A stretch of DNA of 64,000 nt from the NCBI GenBank assembly GCA_905250885.1, contig CAJNOQ010000008.1:1-64000 (forward strand), given 5' to 3'. Under the pieces are notes generated by a model that had not been told where the DNA came from, ran no database searches, and was given only the letters and a program-made list of their open reading frames with translations. A program made the position numbers and the translations under genes. Shown here one piece after another: positions 11,891 to 24,500 of this stretch. The stretch is from Didymodactylos carnosus (taxonomy: Eukaryota > Rotifera > Eurotatoria > Philodinida > Philodinidae). Position 1 is the stretch's first letter. Every line of letters begins with the position of its first letter.

Positions 11891-14800
11891 TATTTTAGTG
11901 ATACTCTGTTATTGCGTCCGAGTAAGTATATTTATATTTGATTCAAGCTATAATTTCAATCGTCTTTGTTGTTGTGTTGATTTCAATATTTATTTCATAT
12001 TTAAAAAAATTTCGTAGAGAGATGTCAGGTTTACATAATACCCTGTTTCCACGTATACATATATGAATGCATGACCTTTCTAGGTTAAACATCTTAGTAT
12101 TCATTTTATAATTGGGTACATAGCAAAGGGTAAAATAGTTAAAAATAGATCAGCGTTTCAAGTTTCTAAAAATTAATCTGTTTATTAAAGAACTTCAGCC
12201 CAAATCGTACATTTATCAGTTTTGTGTATAGATTATTAGTATGTTTTATTCTAACCTACTACTTTCTTTTGATTGTCTTTGAGAAGTTCAAATATTATAG
12301 CAGACATGATAGAAATTGACGCACTTTCCTCCAGCTAATGTACTAAATAAATGTATTTTTTTTCTACCGTTGACATCTTGACAAGCATATACACTAAGCC
12401 TTACCCACGATTAATAGTTATGTTTAAGAAAATGATTAATGTATAGTTTTTACATATTAAAATATTTATTAGTCACGAATATGGCTACAGCATTTTCAGT
12501 TATTTCTTCACTAATATTCTGAAGATTTTAATTCCATCAGATCTCTCTTAAAGTTATCAGTAACACTGTACATACTTATTGACAGCTTGATCAAACACAA
12601 GAGACTGTAGTTTTCAAAATCGAAATTATCTATGATTTGGTCTAGCATTAAAATACTATAGTACGTAATCAGATAATATATGAATCGATTATTTTGTTCG
12701 TGTAGTGAAAATTTATAGATTACGACATCCATGTTGAAAAAATCTAGCTAGTGTCAAATAATGGTTAACGAAAACTGAAGGAGAAAAAAAAAAAACGTTC
12801 GTTTGTTTTTGTAGTGCGTTTACTATACATATATATAACAGAAAATCATCATCTAAATGTGTTCGTGAGGAATATACTATCATCACGAAAATAATTTTCT
12901 TATATGGTAGAGATTAGACGTACATTAAAAGAATGTTCATATAGTAAGACAAGGAAGGAAATACATAATAGCTTAGAGTGAACATCATCGCACTATCTAA
13001 AGAACTTCTATCTAACAGGTGATGTTGGTAGTTAACTAATAGCATATATAGAATGATTATTTATCTCAGGTCAACAGAAAAAGTTAGTTACAGATCAAGT
13101 CAAAAAAACATTTCTTTTCTTTGTGTTTCTTTTATTCGTTTCTTAAATGTACGTTATGTATGATATATGTAAACAAACTTGGAGTATATCAGAGATAAAC
13201 TTCGTAATATAATCGGAACTGTCTACATTATCATATTTACTTTCTCCGAATTTTTTATCTTTAATTTCTGAAGTACAGTTATGATTCATCTAGATGGCTA
13301 GAATAAATTGATATCAGAGACTGATTTAAGCTCAAATTTATTATTGGATTAATACCAAGAGAGAGAGAGAGAAAGCTAAAAAATATCTTTTGTTCTGTAT
13401 TATCAGCTATGAACACATATGCTTGTTAGTAATATACTCTTCAAACCTACGAAGAGAAAAACAAACGTTCTTTCTGCTGTGACAAATATAAAACAATGTA
13501 CAATCATTGTAAATAATTTGAGGAAAAAATGGTGTGTGTGGGTGGAGACGAGGCGCTTTCTTTTCTTAAACATATCATTCGATCAATAATTCTTACTCAT
13601 ACATAAGATTTATAAATATTTTTTGTATTTGAAATCGATGCATTCTGTATATTTTATCTCAAATAAATTTTCAAGCTTACCGGTATGTAAGAAAACTAAC
13701 TATCATATAACAAAAGGAACAATATGAAGAAATGGGAATAATTTTGTTTATGTGATTTTGAGAAATGTCTGAAATATTTGTACAGAATTCCAGTAATTTT
13801 TCTCAAATAAATTTTTCTTATTCACATATCTACCTGCTTGAAATATATAAATTATGTATGTATGTATATTCGAAATGTTGATGTTAAGCATAATTTTAAT
13901 ATTAATAGAATGTCATCACACAATGATTAAATACACCTATATTTAATCATATAAAAATCTAAATCTAAAATATGATCTAAATGACTCTATGGGTAAAGCA
14001 TAATAATTTCGCTGCCCTATTTGTTTTTATATAAAGCATTATTGACTTATTTACTAATCCGTACATTTTATGAGTCGTCACTTAAGAATTATCGAGTAAG
14101 AAACTTTCAAAGGATACATTATTTGTTTTGATAATATTTTATCCTTGCTACTTGTGAAGACTTAGATCGAAATTCTGCAGTTGACCTTAACATTTTTCTG
14201 GATTTCTCACTATAAACTTGTACCATATTCTTGAAAACAGTAAAAGAAATGGTAAAGATAAGCTTTCATTAACATTTCTTCTATTAAGTGTCAGTGTTCA
14301 CGACAGCGAATAAAGTTTAAACCATAATATTCAATAATAACAACAACAAAAAGCTCTTGTAGAGGAAATTTGCAAGAGGTCACTATGTACAGTTATTATT
14401 AAAAGCTAAAGAAAATACATTTAGCCTTGAGGTATAATATTCCTCAAAAATCTGCTTCTCATCTGAGAAAAAATTGATTATTCCGTTGAGGAAGGCGTGC
14501 AGTTAGCGACGTTGTCACTATTTTTGGAACAAAGATCTCGCATTGGATGGGTTAGTGAATGCTATTTTTATTCCATTCCGAGTTGCTCTGATCAGATAGT
14601 TTAGTGTCACTACGAAAATCGAGAGAAACGGAAAATGCTGTTGTTGAATGAGAGTGGACAGTAATATGAAGTTCTCTCCTTGAGTTTGAGTTACTAGTTA
14701 CTTAGATTTCTTGATAAGTATATTTTGCGCAGCGAAGATTGTGCAGAATAAGTTGTTCGTAAGAAAAGATTAATTTTGTGCATGAATTTGACTTTGATTC

Positions 14801-15496
14801 TCTTCACTATCATTGAGGATCTTTTTCCAAAATTCGTAATTAGAAAAGATTTGAATAGCTATTTTAGTAGAAAACAATGGTCTGTTTACTTCTACTAATG
14901 AAGAATGTATCTATAATCACTTGATATTTAACTTACTAGAATTATTTTGATTATAATAAAGAAAAAACCATTCGGCGTGACAATCTTTCTACTCTCTGTT
15001 GGTAAACTTTCGACTGTTTTTCGACTGTTTTTTGGAATTCACGTTGATTTGTTAAATTAACATCTCATGTGTTATGTACGAATAAGTAAAAAGAAAGACT
15101 TATGTTATACTGAATATTGTTTCTCCCATACACATGGCAGTTAAAATCATAGATATATTACTATTCTGCTCTTTTTTTACTGTTTATCTCTCACACGTTT
15201 TAAAGGGAGAGTGAGACTCACACAGCATTATAGTTGAATCAAAATGATTTTTCTTTTTCAAAAAGAGACACCACGCACACAGGTGTTTTTTTTCTTCTTC
15301 TTCTTTGTATAAACTAGAAACGGGCGAGTTTTTGCCATCTAGGTGCAATTTACATGTTGTGAGAAATATAGAGAAAGAAAAAGTTCTAAAATTGTTCTGT
15401 TTCTTTCTTATGTGTGTATATTTTAGAAATACTTGAAATTCTTTGTGTTCACCTGTATATGTATATTATATGGTGTTTTTTTTCCTTTATTTTAGG

Positions 15497-15578
15497 CGGT
15501 GAGTCATTAAATCGATAAAAATTTAAACAAAACAGAGAAAGAAAGAAGAAAAATAAAAAGAAAGAAAAAACGTCAATC
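15497..15578 (+). other. Filamin 5' UTR (second part, after an untranslated intron)
   Basis: A strong pyrimidine tract ending in TTTATTTTAG at 15496 marks an acceptor upstream of the ATG. The 82 bases that follow are purine-rich, with no ATG before 15579, so the leader is probably spliced and the start codon is the first in the mRNA segment seen here. The leader's first exon was not located. Confidence 0.55.
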
Positions 15579-18503
15579 ATGTATAACCAACCAAACGGCT
15601 ATTCGACTGGCTTCGGTGGAGGTGGTGTCTTGCCAGAAAATCAAGTTATTTATCAAAACGAACAGGGAGAATTACTAGAAGACGAATTTGGTCGTACAGA
15701 AGAAGAATTCGATGAAGATATGCAACGCGAATTAGCTGATGATGCACCATGGAAAAAAATACAACAAAATACATTTACACGTTGGGCAAATGAACATTTA
15801 AAATTAGTTAATAGACATATTGATGATTTACAAACAGATTTTAGTGATGGCTTAAACTTAATTGCGTTAATTGAAGTATTATCACAAAAAAAATTACCGA
15901 AACATAATAGACGACCGAATTTTCGTTCACAAAAATTAGAAAATGTATCGGTTGTACTCGATTTTCTTGAAAATACCGAACGTATACGTTTAGTCAATAT
16001 TGGTATGTTAAAGTTTAGTTTATTTGTAGATTTAGTGATCTTCTACAACTTCGTTTATCGAGGACTAGATCGAGTTCTATTGATTTCACTTTTTCGCGTT
16101 TAACTACAGGACATTTATTTTATCTGCACAACAGATAGTAGCTTTATTCTGCTCTTAAAAAAGAATCTGACAGAAAAACGTCACTTTCACTTAATTTATT
16201 TACTACGACTGTTTACATTATCTATATCACTGGTGACCATTTGCAGTAATTGACTGAGAATTTTATTTTATTGTTGAAAAACTACTATTTCTGAGAGAAA
16301 ATTTATTACACGCAATAGAAATCAAACTTCTGTACGGTCCTGATTATTTGCTTAGCTCTTCTAATAAACGATCGATCATACTCTCTTTTGGTATTTACGT
16401 ATTGCCGTTTTAACCTGTTTTAAGCACTTTTTACACCTGTTATCAATCATTGTTTTGCAAATATTGGAATTCGAATTACGAGTCATATAAAGGAAGTTCT
16501 CTGCGAAGTCAAACAGTCAGTTACATAGTTTTAGCAGCTGTCAGCTAGTTCTTTCTTTATTCCAGTCAAAGAACAGTACTAGCTCAGTCTAATGCTTCCA
16601 CCGTATGAAGGACATCCATTTTGTAACCAAATTACGATTATACTTATTATACATAGATGCAGTTTTAGCAATTTTTAAAACTTTCTGATGGTGTTTTTTT
16701 TTGAGTTATGTGGATCATTGCATCTGACTGTATTTTGCATGTGGGACAAACACTGAGAACTAATTCTTTTTTTTCAAATGTATCGCTCGTAAATATTTTT
16801 TCAACCATCGTTTCAAATTACGGAGAAAAAGATTATATTATGAAAGAGTTTGATGAACAGTATATATATACATATATATATATACATAACTCTTTGAACA
16901 CGTAAAATTTGTAGAAAAAAAGCGAACGGTACAAGTTACAAAGAAATGTATTTTATGTTTTATCTCTCGTTAAATTATAGTTAATAATCAGAATTTTTAG
17001 ACTGAAATTTAGTAGATTGAGAGATATAATAACTATAAAATATTTGTCGGTGAAAAGGCAATTGTTACTTTCGGTTTGTTTGCAAATGGTATCTGCTCTT
17101 AGATCGTTTCTACATAGAAATTGTTTCTACTAATGTATATGAGAAACTATTCTTCAATTAGAAGAGGATTTCAATTTATTGTAAGTCTGTATATAGTTAT
17201 AAATTCCATTGTATAATGTGATTGAGTTTCACAACTGTTACATTACAAGTAGATTCATTAAAATAAAGAAATCTGTGTTAAAACTCATCATTCGCGTAAA
17301 AAAATTAAAAAATGAACTCTTTGTCAATGATGTGTAAATAACAGCACTTAATATTTGTTTGCGTATGTTTTGTTTTTCTGTTGTAAAGAAAGAATGAGCG
17401 TTTAAGTAAGACTTTTATGTTGAAAAGAAATTTTAAACTATATTTTATACTATCAGATAAAGAATAACGATCATCAAACATTTATACTAACATATACATA
17501 CTTTACAATGAACTGTATGATAGAACAATTAAATGTGCAAAACATTTTTAATCGTCTTTTTTAATGTCTACTGCACATTCAAACGACGAAGGGCAATATC
17601 AATGAACAGGTGGAACAAACACATTAAAGTGAAATTGAATAAGATATCTGAAATCTAGTAGTCATAAACTAAATATTAATAGTGTATTATAATTGTTATT
17701 ACTACCTCTAAATCAAAAGAATTGTTTATAAACAACTATTGCTTGATTAAGCAAGCAAAAGCTAATATTAATTGGCAGTGTTAGTTTGAAAAATGTTAGC
17801 TAAATACTATCTACCGCCCAAAGGCTATAAAAATTAGATCAAATTATGTTATTTTTAGCACGATCAATCGAGTCGTTTTCTAATTCATAGAATGTCTATT
17901 TTGAGCACATTAATTTGAGTTTTTCTTTTAAATTAGATGCTACACATATTGTTGATGGTAAATTAAAATTAATCCTTGGTTTAATATGGACACTTATTTT
18001 ACATTATTCAATATCGTTGCCCATGTGGGAATTCGAAGTACCCGATGGACAAAATCAAGGAAGAGATGCAACACCAAAACAAAAATTAATGAGTTGGATT
18101 CAAGGAAAATTACCACCCGAATTACCCATTACAAATTTTACATCGGATTGGAATGATGGACGTGCAATTGGTGCTTTAGTTGATGCATGTGCACCGGGTC
18201 TATATCCTGATTGGGCTGATCGTGATCCAAGAAATGCTTTATCTAATGCTAAAGAAGCAATGGATTTAGCCGAGCAATTTCTTGGTATTCCTCAAGTATG
18301 TTTTGCTTATTATCTAACTGAATTTATTGTAATATTCATTTTTCTCTTATTTTAGCTTATTCAACCGCATGAAATGATTGATCCAAAAGTTGATGAACAA
18401 TCAATGATGACGTACTTATCACAATATCCAAATGCGAAATTGAAACCTGGATCACCTGTTAAACCGAAAACAAATTCAGCTCGTGTGAGATGCTATGGAA
18501 AAG
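15579..18503 (+). other. Filamin actin-binding domain: tandem CH1-CH2
   Basis: Exons 1-3. About 57 acidic, Gly-rich residues precede CH1 (about residues 58-163: [15 protein letters not shown], then [20 protein letters not shown]). CH1 continues across intron 1 with [16 protein letters not shown], the actin-binding helix seen in filamin, alpha-actinin and spectrin. CH2 (about 187-290) has [33 protein letters not shown] and [17 protein letters not shown], closely filamin-like, then the basic linker [12 protein letters not shown] into repeat 1. Intron 1 (16003-17936) splits the domain and is 1.9 kb, the longest of the 5' part; it contains only low-complexity sequence. Confidence 0.95.
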
Positions 18504-21500
18504 GTACTGATTGGAGTTATTTTAAAAAAGTATATATTTCGATATTCTAAAAAAAAGAACAGTGAGAAGAGAGAAAAGGAGACATTGAGCCAGCTGATAC
18601 CATTTGACTGTATTAACATATGAAATTTATGTATAGTTCTTATATAACTTTTTCTTCATGGTCGATCGACTTACATAAAAAAAGAATGGAATTCTTCAAG
18701 AAAAAAACCCACATCACTTTGATTTGAATAACAAAAAAAGGAATAATTGATAGTTTGTTGATAGCACTGATATTACACATTTTAAAGACATTTTAAATAG
18801 TCTGAACATGTTGGAAAAGAAACATGGTTCGAAAATATCTACTGTTCAAACACACATTTAATGTTCAAAACAGGGATTATCATTTTTTCTTTGATTTCTT
18901 CAAGGTATTGAACCGACGGGAAACCATGTTGATGCTCCAGCCAAATTTCATGTCGAAACATTTGCTGCTGGTAAAGGAAACGTTGAAGTTATTGTTATTA
19001 ATCCAAAAGGACAAAAAGAAAGGGTAGATATTTGTTAATATTCTACTAAGAGTAATATAACTAATTTTGATCCGTTTTAGTGCGATGTTGAATTTCGGAA
19101 TGACAAAAATCAAACATACGATTGTACGTATTATCCAACAATGGAGGGTCAATATAAAGTAAGAATTTAATGTCTTAATCGAGAATTTGAATTATTTTGT
19201 TGACTCTTTAGGTCATTGTTAAATTTGCTGGACAAGAAGTACCAAGATCTCCATTCTCACCATATATTGAAGGAAAATCAGGTGATGCAAGTCAGTGTAG
19301 AGCTCATGGACCAGGATTAGAACCATCAGGTGTTATGGTAGATAAACCTACATGGTTTGAAGTAGACGCAACAAGTAAGCCAATTTTTGGGTGTTGGTCG
19401 TATTTTATTTACTCCACTTCTATCGAGGATAACGAGAATTCATTATCTTATTACAATTTTTTTCCTTAACGTCCTAAGACGACATTAGTCAAATGCTACA
19501 ACGATTGTTAACAATTCTACTTTTTCTTCAACAATCCTTTATTCATTGCTGTAAAATATACAGTGTATACTCAATGCATACATTACAGGATGCCATCATC
19601 GTCTAGGACAATACTTTTTTCCATTGGATATGAGTAAGAGTGCGCGATACCTTCGGTCTTCTTTTTCGATAGAATAAACCAGAAATACATCAGTGAGGCT
19701 GATATTTGGTATGAAAAATTCATAGTCTAATTCTCGTTGTGAAAAAGAGATAATCTGCACTAATAGTGGAATACATTTATAAAGGTCTGTGTTATGACTG
19801 ATTTGTACTGAGACACAATTAACGCATGGGTAGAAGTTAGAAGGATTATATTTTTCTTGTTCTAAGTCGCTCTCAGTTACAACTTGAAGTTGAAGTAAAC
19901 TCTAGAGTTATCTTTTCTGTAGTAATATTGTAGTAGGTTTTTCATATATCTGGAGTTAGTGTACTTGAAGTACGTTGTCTGCCCACTAACTAGCCAACTA
20001 GCAAGCACTTTTTTTACGAGCAGATATTTTCCGTTAGAAGGGAATTCGTTGTACAACGATACAAATAAACTCCAAGGCATAACTGAAACAAGGTTGAATC
20101 GAAAATTCTAAGCTACAGCTGAACTTAGGCAGAATTGTCCAGCCATGATTGTTGTTATTTCTGTTTATTTATTGTCATAGATGCTGGTAACGGTCTGGTT
20201 GAAGTTATATTAATTGATCCACGAGGACGACAAGATGCTGTACCAGTATCCGTTAAACCATTAGGAAATGGAAGATTTCGTTGTGAATATGTTGCTCGAG
20301 AGCCCGGTTTACATTCGGTAAACGTATTTTTTGCTGGAAAACCAATTCCCCAAAGTCCTTATGGTGTCAACGTTTCACCTTGTAAGTATTTCTTGAACAA
20401 ATAAATTACTATTTCACAATGAGTAACAACAATTGAGTATATTTCTCTTCGTCATTATTATCGATAGTTTTGAAACATTACTATGAACATTTGAATCAGT
20501 TTGATTGTCATCATGTGACTAGAATTCTGCATTAGCAAATGTATGATGATTCCTTGAATAGTGAGAGGATCATACATATAAAATAGAAAAAGCAGTTATG
20601 TTCCAACTATATTAACTGTGAATAGTTAATATTATATTATCGCTAAAAAGTATTTTTTGATGAAATTTGTATTACAGGTGTTGGACTTATAAGTTTTTAT
20701 AGGTGAGAAATTAGACATATATTTACATACACATTCGAAATATTTTTTGCATCATTTTTTAGATTTTTTTTCATCTTGTTCAATCTCCCAACGTTCAGAA
20801 ACATTCTTTTTGTTTTATTGTTTATACTCTTCGACTAGCTTTCTTTGCTGTTTAGAAAGTATTTGTGTTTGTCAACAAAACTAAAACTAATTTACTTTGT
20901 TTATGATTTTTAGCAAGCGATGCCAAAAAATGCAGAGCCTATGGCCGAGGTATCCAACCGAAAGGTGTGCGAACGGGCGATGTTGCCGAATTTCGAGTTG
21001 TGACAAAAGATGCGGGAGAGGGTGCTATGAAAGCAACTGTTACTGGACCTGGTAAATATAGATTATTAAAAGCTGATCCTCACCCCTAAAACTTTACGTT
21101 CTGCAATTTTAGATAATAATGAACTTCCTTGCCGTGTTACAAAAGCCAATAATACAACGTATGAGTGTGGTTACGTACCAAATCGTGTTGGTCCTCATAC
21201 AGTGAATATTACATATGGTGGAGCTCATATACCAAAAAGTCCGTTTCCTGTTTATGTTGCACCGTATAAAGAATCTAGGATTAGAGCATATGGACCTGGT
21301 CTTGAAGGTGGAGTGGTGGGTTTTCCAGCCGATTTTATGGTTGAAACAAATGGAGAAACTGGATCTTTAGGTATATAAAGTTTATACAAGGAAAATCTTT
21401 TTATAGTCAACTCGAGTCTACTAAGCTAATAAATGCTTTTTCTTAATAGGCGATATCAGTAAGTTCTTCTCAGGATAGCTTTTTGTGTGCGATGGAGTGC

Positions 21501-24500
21501 GCATGATTGATTAAGAAAAGGACCTGACGTTTTTGCATGGTCCATTTGATATCTGTTTCGTTGCATGGCATTATTATTACTTTTGAAAATAAATCTTAAA
21601 CGAATGAATAATGTACTATTGTATTTTTCTAGGCTTTTCTATCGAAGGACCATCTCAAGCTAGAATTGAATGTCATGATAACGGTGACGGCTCAGCCAAG
21701 GTTAGATATTGGCCAACAATTCCAGGTGAATATGCTGTACATATTCTTTGCAACGATGAAGATATACCAAACAGTCCATTTATGGCTTGGATTGAACCAC
21801 CTGGAAATTTTGATCCAACTAAAGTATATGAGTCTCAATCAAAGATAACGTACTGTTCATTTTATATGATTTATCTAGGTGAGAGCTTTTGGTCCTGGAA
21901 TAGAACCAACAGGTCAAATTATTGGTAAACCAACCGATTTTACCGTTGATACTAATAGTGCTGGAGAAGCTCCATTACGTGTTCAAGTAATAGATCAAGA
22001 ATATCAACCAGTCGATGTACAAATTAGAAATAATGGAAATGGAACATATGCATGCAAATATACACCAACTCAACCAATACGTCATGTAGTTATGGTCGAT
22101 TATGGAGGTGTAGCGATCCCGAACAGTCCATATAAAGTAAGCTTTTGTTTCATTATTCTCTAACTGTGTTGTCATCAACTATTTTGGTTCTTTTCTTAGG
22201 TTTGGCCTACAGAGCCGTCAAATCCATCAAAAGTTAGAGTATATGGTCCGGGTGTAGAAAGAGGAGTGAAAATGAATAATCCAACACATTTCACAGTCGA
22301 TTGTAAACAAGCTGGTCCAGGTAGGATAACTGCTCTAGTTTCACTTCGTTTGATAGGAAAAGACAGAAACAGAATGGAATTAAACTTGTCCTTTTTACTG
22401 TACCTTCTAATGAGATTCATTGAAAAGTTGAACATAATTTCCCGTATTCTTCATTTTCTTTGTTTTATCAAATTGTCTCCTAGTGCCTGTCAATTTATTT
22501 TTATTAGTATAATAGTTTACATTTGTTTATTTGTTTCATCTCGAATAAAGTATTATAAAGCTACTAACAAAATTAATACGACCAACTGGCACATTGTGTT
22601 AACTGTTGATAAAGGATGAACCAGAATTACTGAAACATTCGTTTCAGTAATTCTGACCCACTCTTTAGTATTAAGAGCGAGCTTTCTGTACAGTTTAGTC
22701 ATTCAAATAAGTTCACAAGAAATGTAAAATGTTATTTTGAAAATTAGATTAGTTGTTTAATTTAGTCATTACTTTCTGGATATTAATTTAATGACTATGT
22801 AGAGAATATTTTCTGTTTTATTTATTTATTAACATAGAGAAAGAACAAATAGAAGTTTGAGTTTGACTACTTTTTCAACTTTTATAAAATTGAATGGAAT
22901 TTTTACGATCTATTTTTCATTCATCTCTTACAAAATATTCTATGAAATATGTAAATCTGTTATATATATGTATATATTTCTAGGCGATATTAGTATTGCA
23001 TTAACTGATACTCGAAATCAAGATGTGCCATTCAGTATTGATGATAATCAAGATGGAACATTTACAATAGCTTATACACCAAAATTACCCGGTATTCATT
23101 GTATTAGCGTATTGTTTGGCGATAGTGAAATACCAATATCACCGATTAAAGTCAATGTTGAACCAAGTATCGATGTTAGCAAAATTCGTGTTGAAGGTGT
23201 TGATACAAGTAAGTCATTAGTAATCATTTTTTCTTTCTATTTTATTTGGAACAAATATTTGAACTATCAATAGAATAGACCCCTATAAAGTCGTGTGTGG
23301 TTTGTTGATGTTTTACACCGTTTCTTTTTCTTAATTTTTATTTTGTTTTTTTGTGATTGTGGATATATACCACAACCTCCATCCATATATTTTTCTATAG
23401 TGCCAATTGTTGGCCAACCAGCACAGATAACATTAAATACACAAGCAGCCGGTCCTCTTCCACCAAATGCGGTTAGAGGACGTATTACAAATCCTTCAGG
23501 AAATTTTCAAGATGCAATTATTACTCCGGCACATAACGGTTATAATTTACGTTTTAATGTTCCCGAACCAGGACAATACATTGTTGAACCAGAGGTGTGC
23601 AGTTTACCATTAAGTCCAGTAATATTGACAGCTGTTGAACCGTTAGATCCAAGTAAAGTTAGGGCATTTGGTCCTGGACTAAGTCAAGGAACTGTAAATA
23701 AACCAGCTGATTTTATTGTTGATACAAGAAATGCTGGCAATGGACAATTAGGTGTTACAGGTAGAAATAAAAAAAATATAACAACAAAGAAAAAATTTCA
23801 AAATGAAATTGACCCTTTTATTTTATCTCACAGTTGAAGGACCATCTGAATCTAAAATTGACTATGAAGATAACAATGATGGCTCATGTCGCGTTACATA
23901 TCATCCAACAGGTATCCAAAATGCCTAAACTCAAAAAATCGTTTGAAAATTATTAAATCGTCTTCGTTATCCGTTTTTACAGTGGCCGGCAATTACAATA
24001 TCAATATATTATATGAAAGAAAGCATATACCCGGTTCACCTTTTCATGCTGTTGTTAGACCTGATTTGGATACGAGAGGAATTTTTTGTTATGGTCCAGG
24101 ATTGGACAAAAAGGGTAAACAAAATGCAACTTTTAACAATATATTATATATCATATTAATATCAATAACACAATTAATTTTAAGATATAGCTTTGCATTA
24201 AAATTCGTTTTCTTTTTATCTTCTGTTTATCAATTAATAGTTTGAGTACTGTTGTGCTGTGTTAAAAATATTTATTCTATATTATTATTTTCATACTAGA
24301 CTTACTTTCTTTTCAGAGTTTTCATTCTAAATTTTATCAAAATAGCTATTAATTTCGCTTATATGCGTTTAGAACAGCTTAATAACATCGTCTAGACCTT
24401 TTTAACATAAAATGCCCCTAGAAACTGAGAAGAAATGAATTGTCCATCTCTATGACAACTGAAAAATAGAGAAACTCTCTGATTTTATTCTGTAATTAGT

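Larger units (their letters stand above)
9436..15496. other. Long intergenic region before filamin
   Basis: Six kilobases with no convincing coding region. Overlapping frames at 11199-11553 on both strands arise from low-complexity T/A-rich DNA. The minus frame at 12511-12732 (73 codons) is protein-like in places but matches nothing known to me. Contents that can be named are a GA microsatellite near 9724-9741, a diverged direct repeat at about 10350-10520, a tRNA-box-containing segment near 11795-11890, and an AGAG run near 13360. The filamin promoter and untranslated first exon should lie in the last few kilobases. Confidence 0.4.

Noticed and set aside
12511-12732. 73-codon minus-strand frame with some protein-like order
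   Set aside because: No recognisable motif, no flanking splice sites that extend it, and composition equals the surrounding non-coding DNA.
15653-15997. 114-codon minus-strand frame under filamin exon 1
   Set aside because: Shadow of the conserved CH1 exon on the plus strand.
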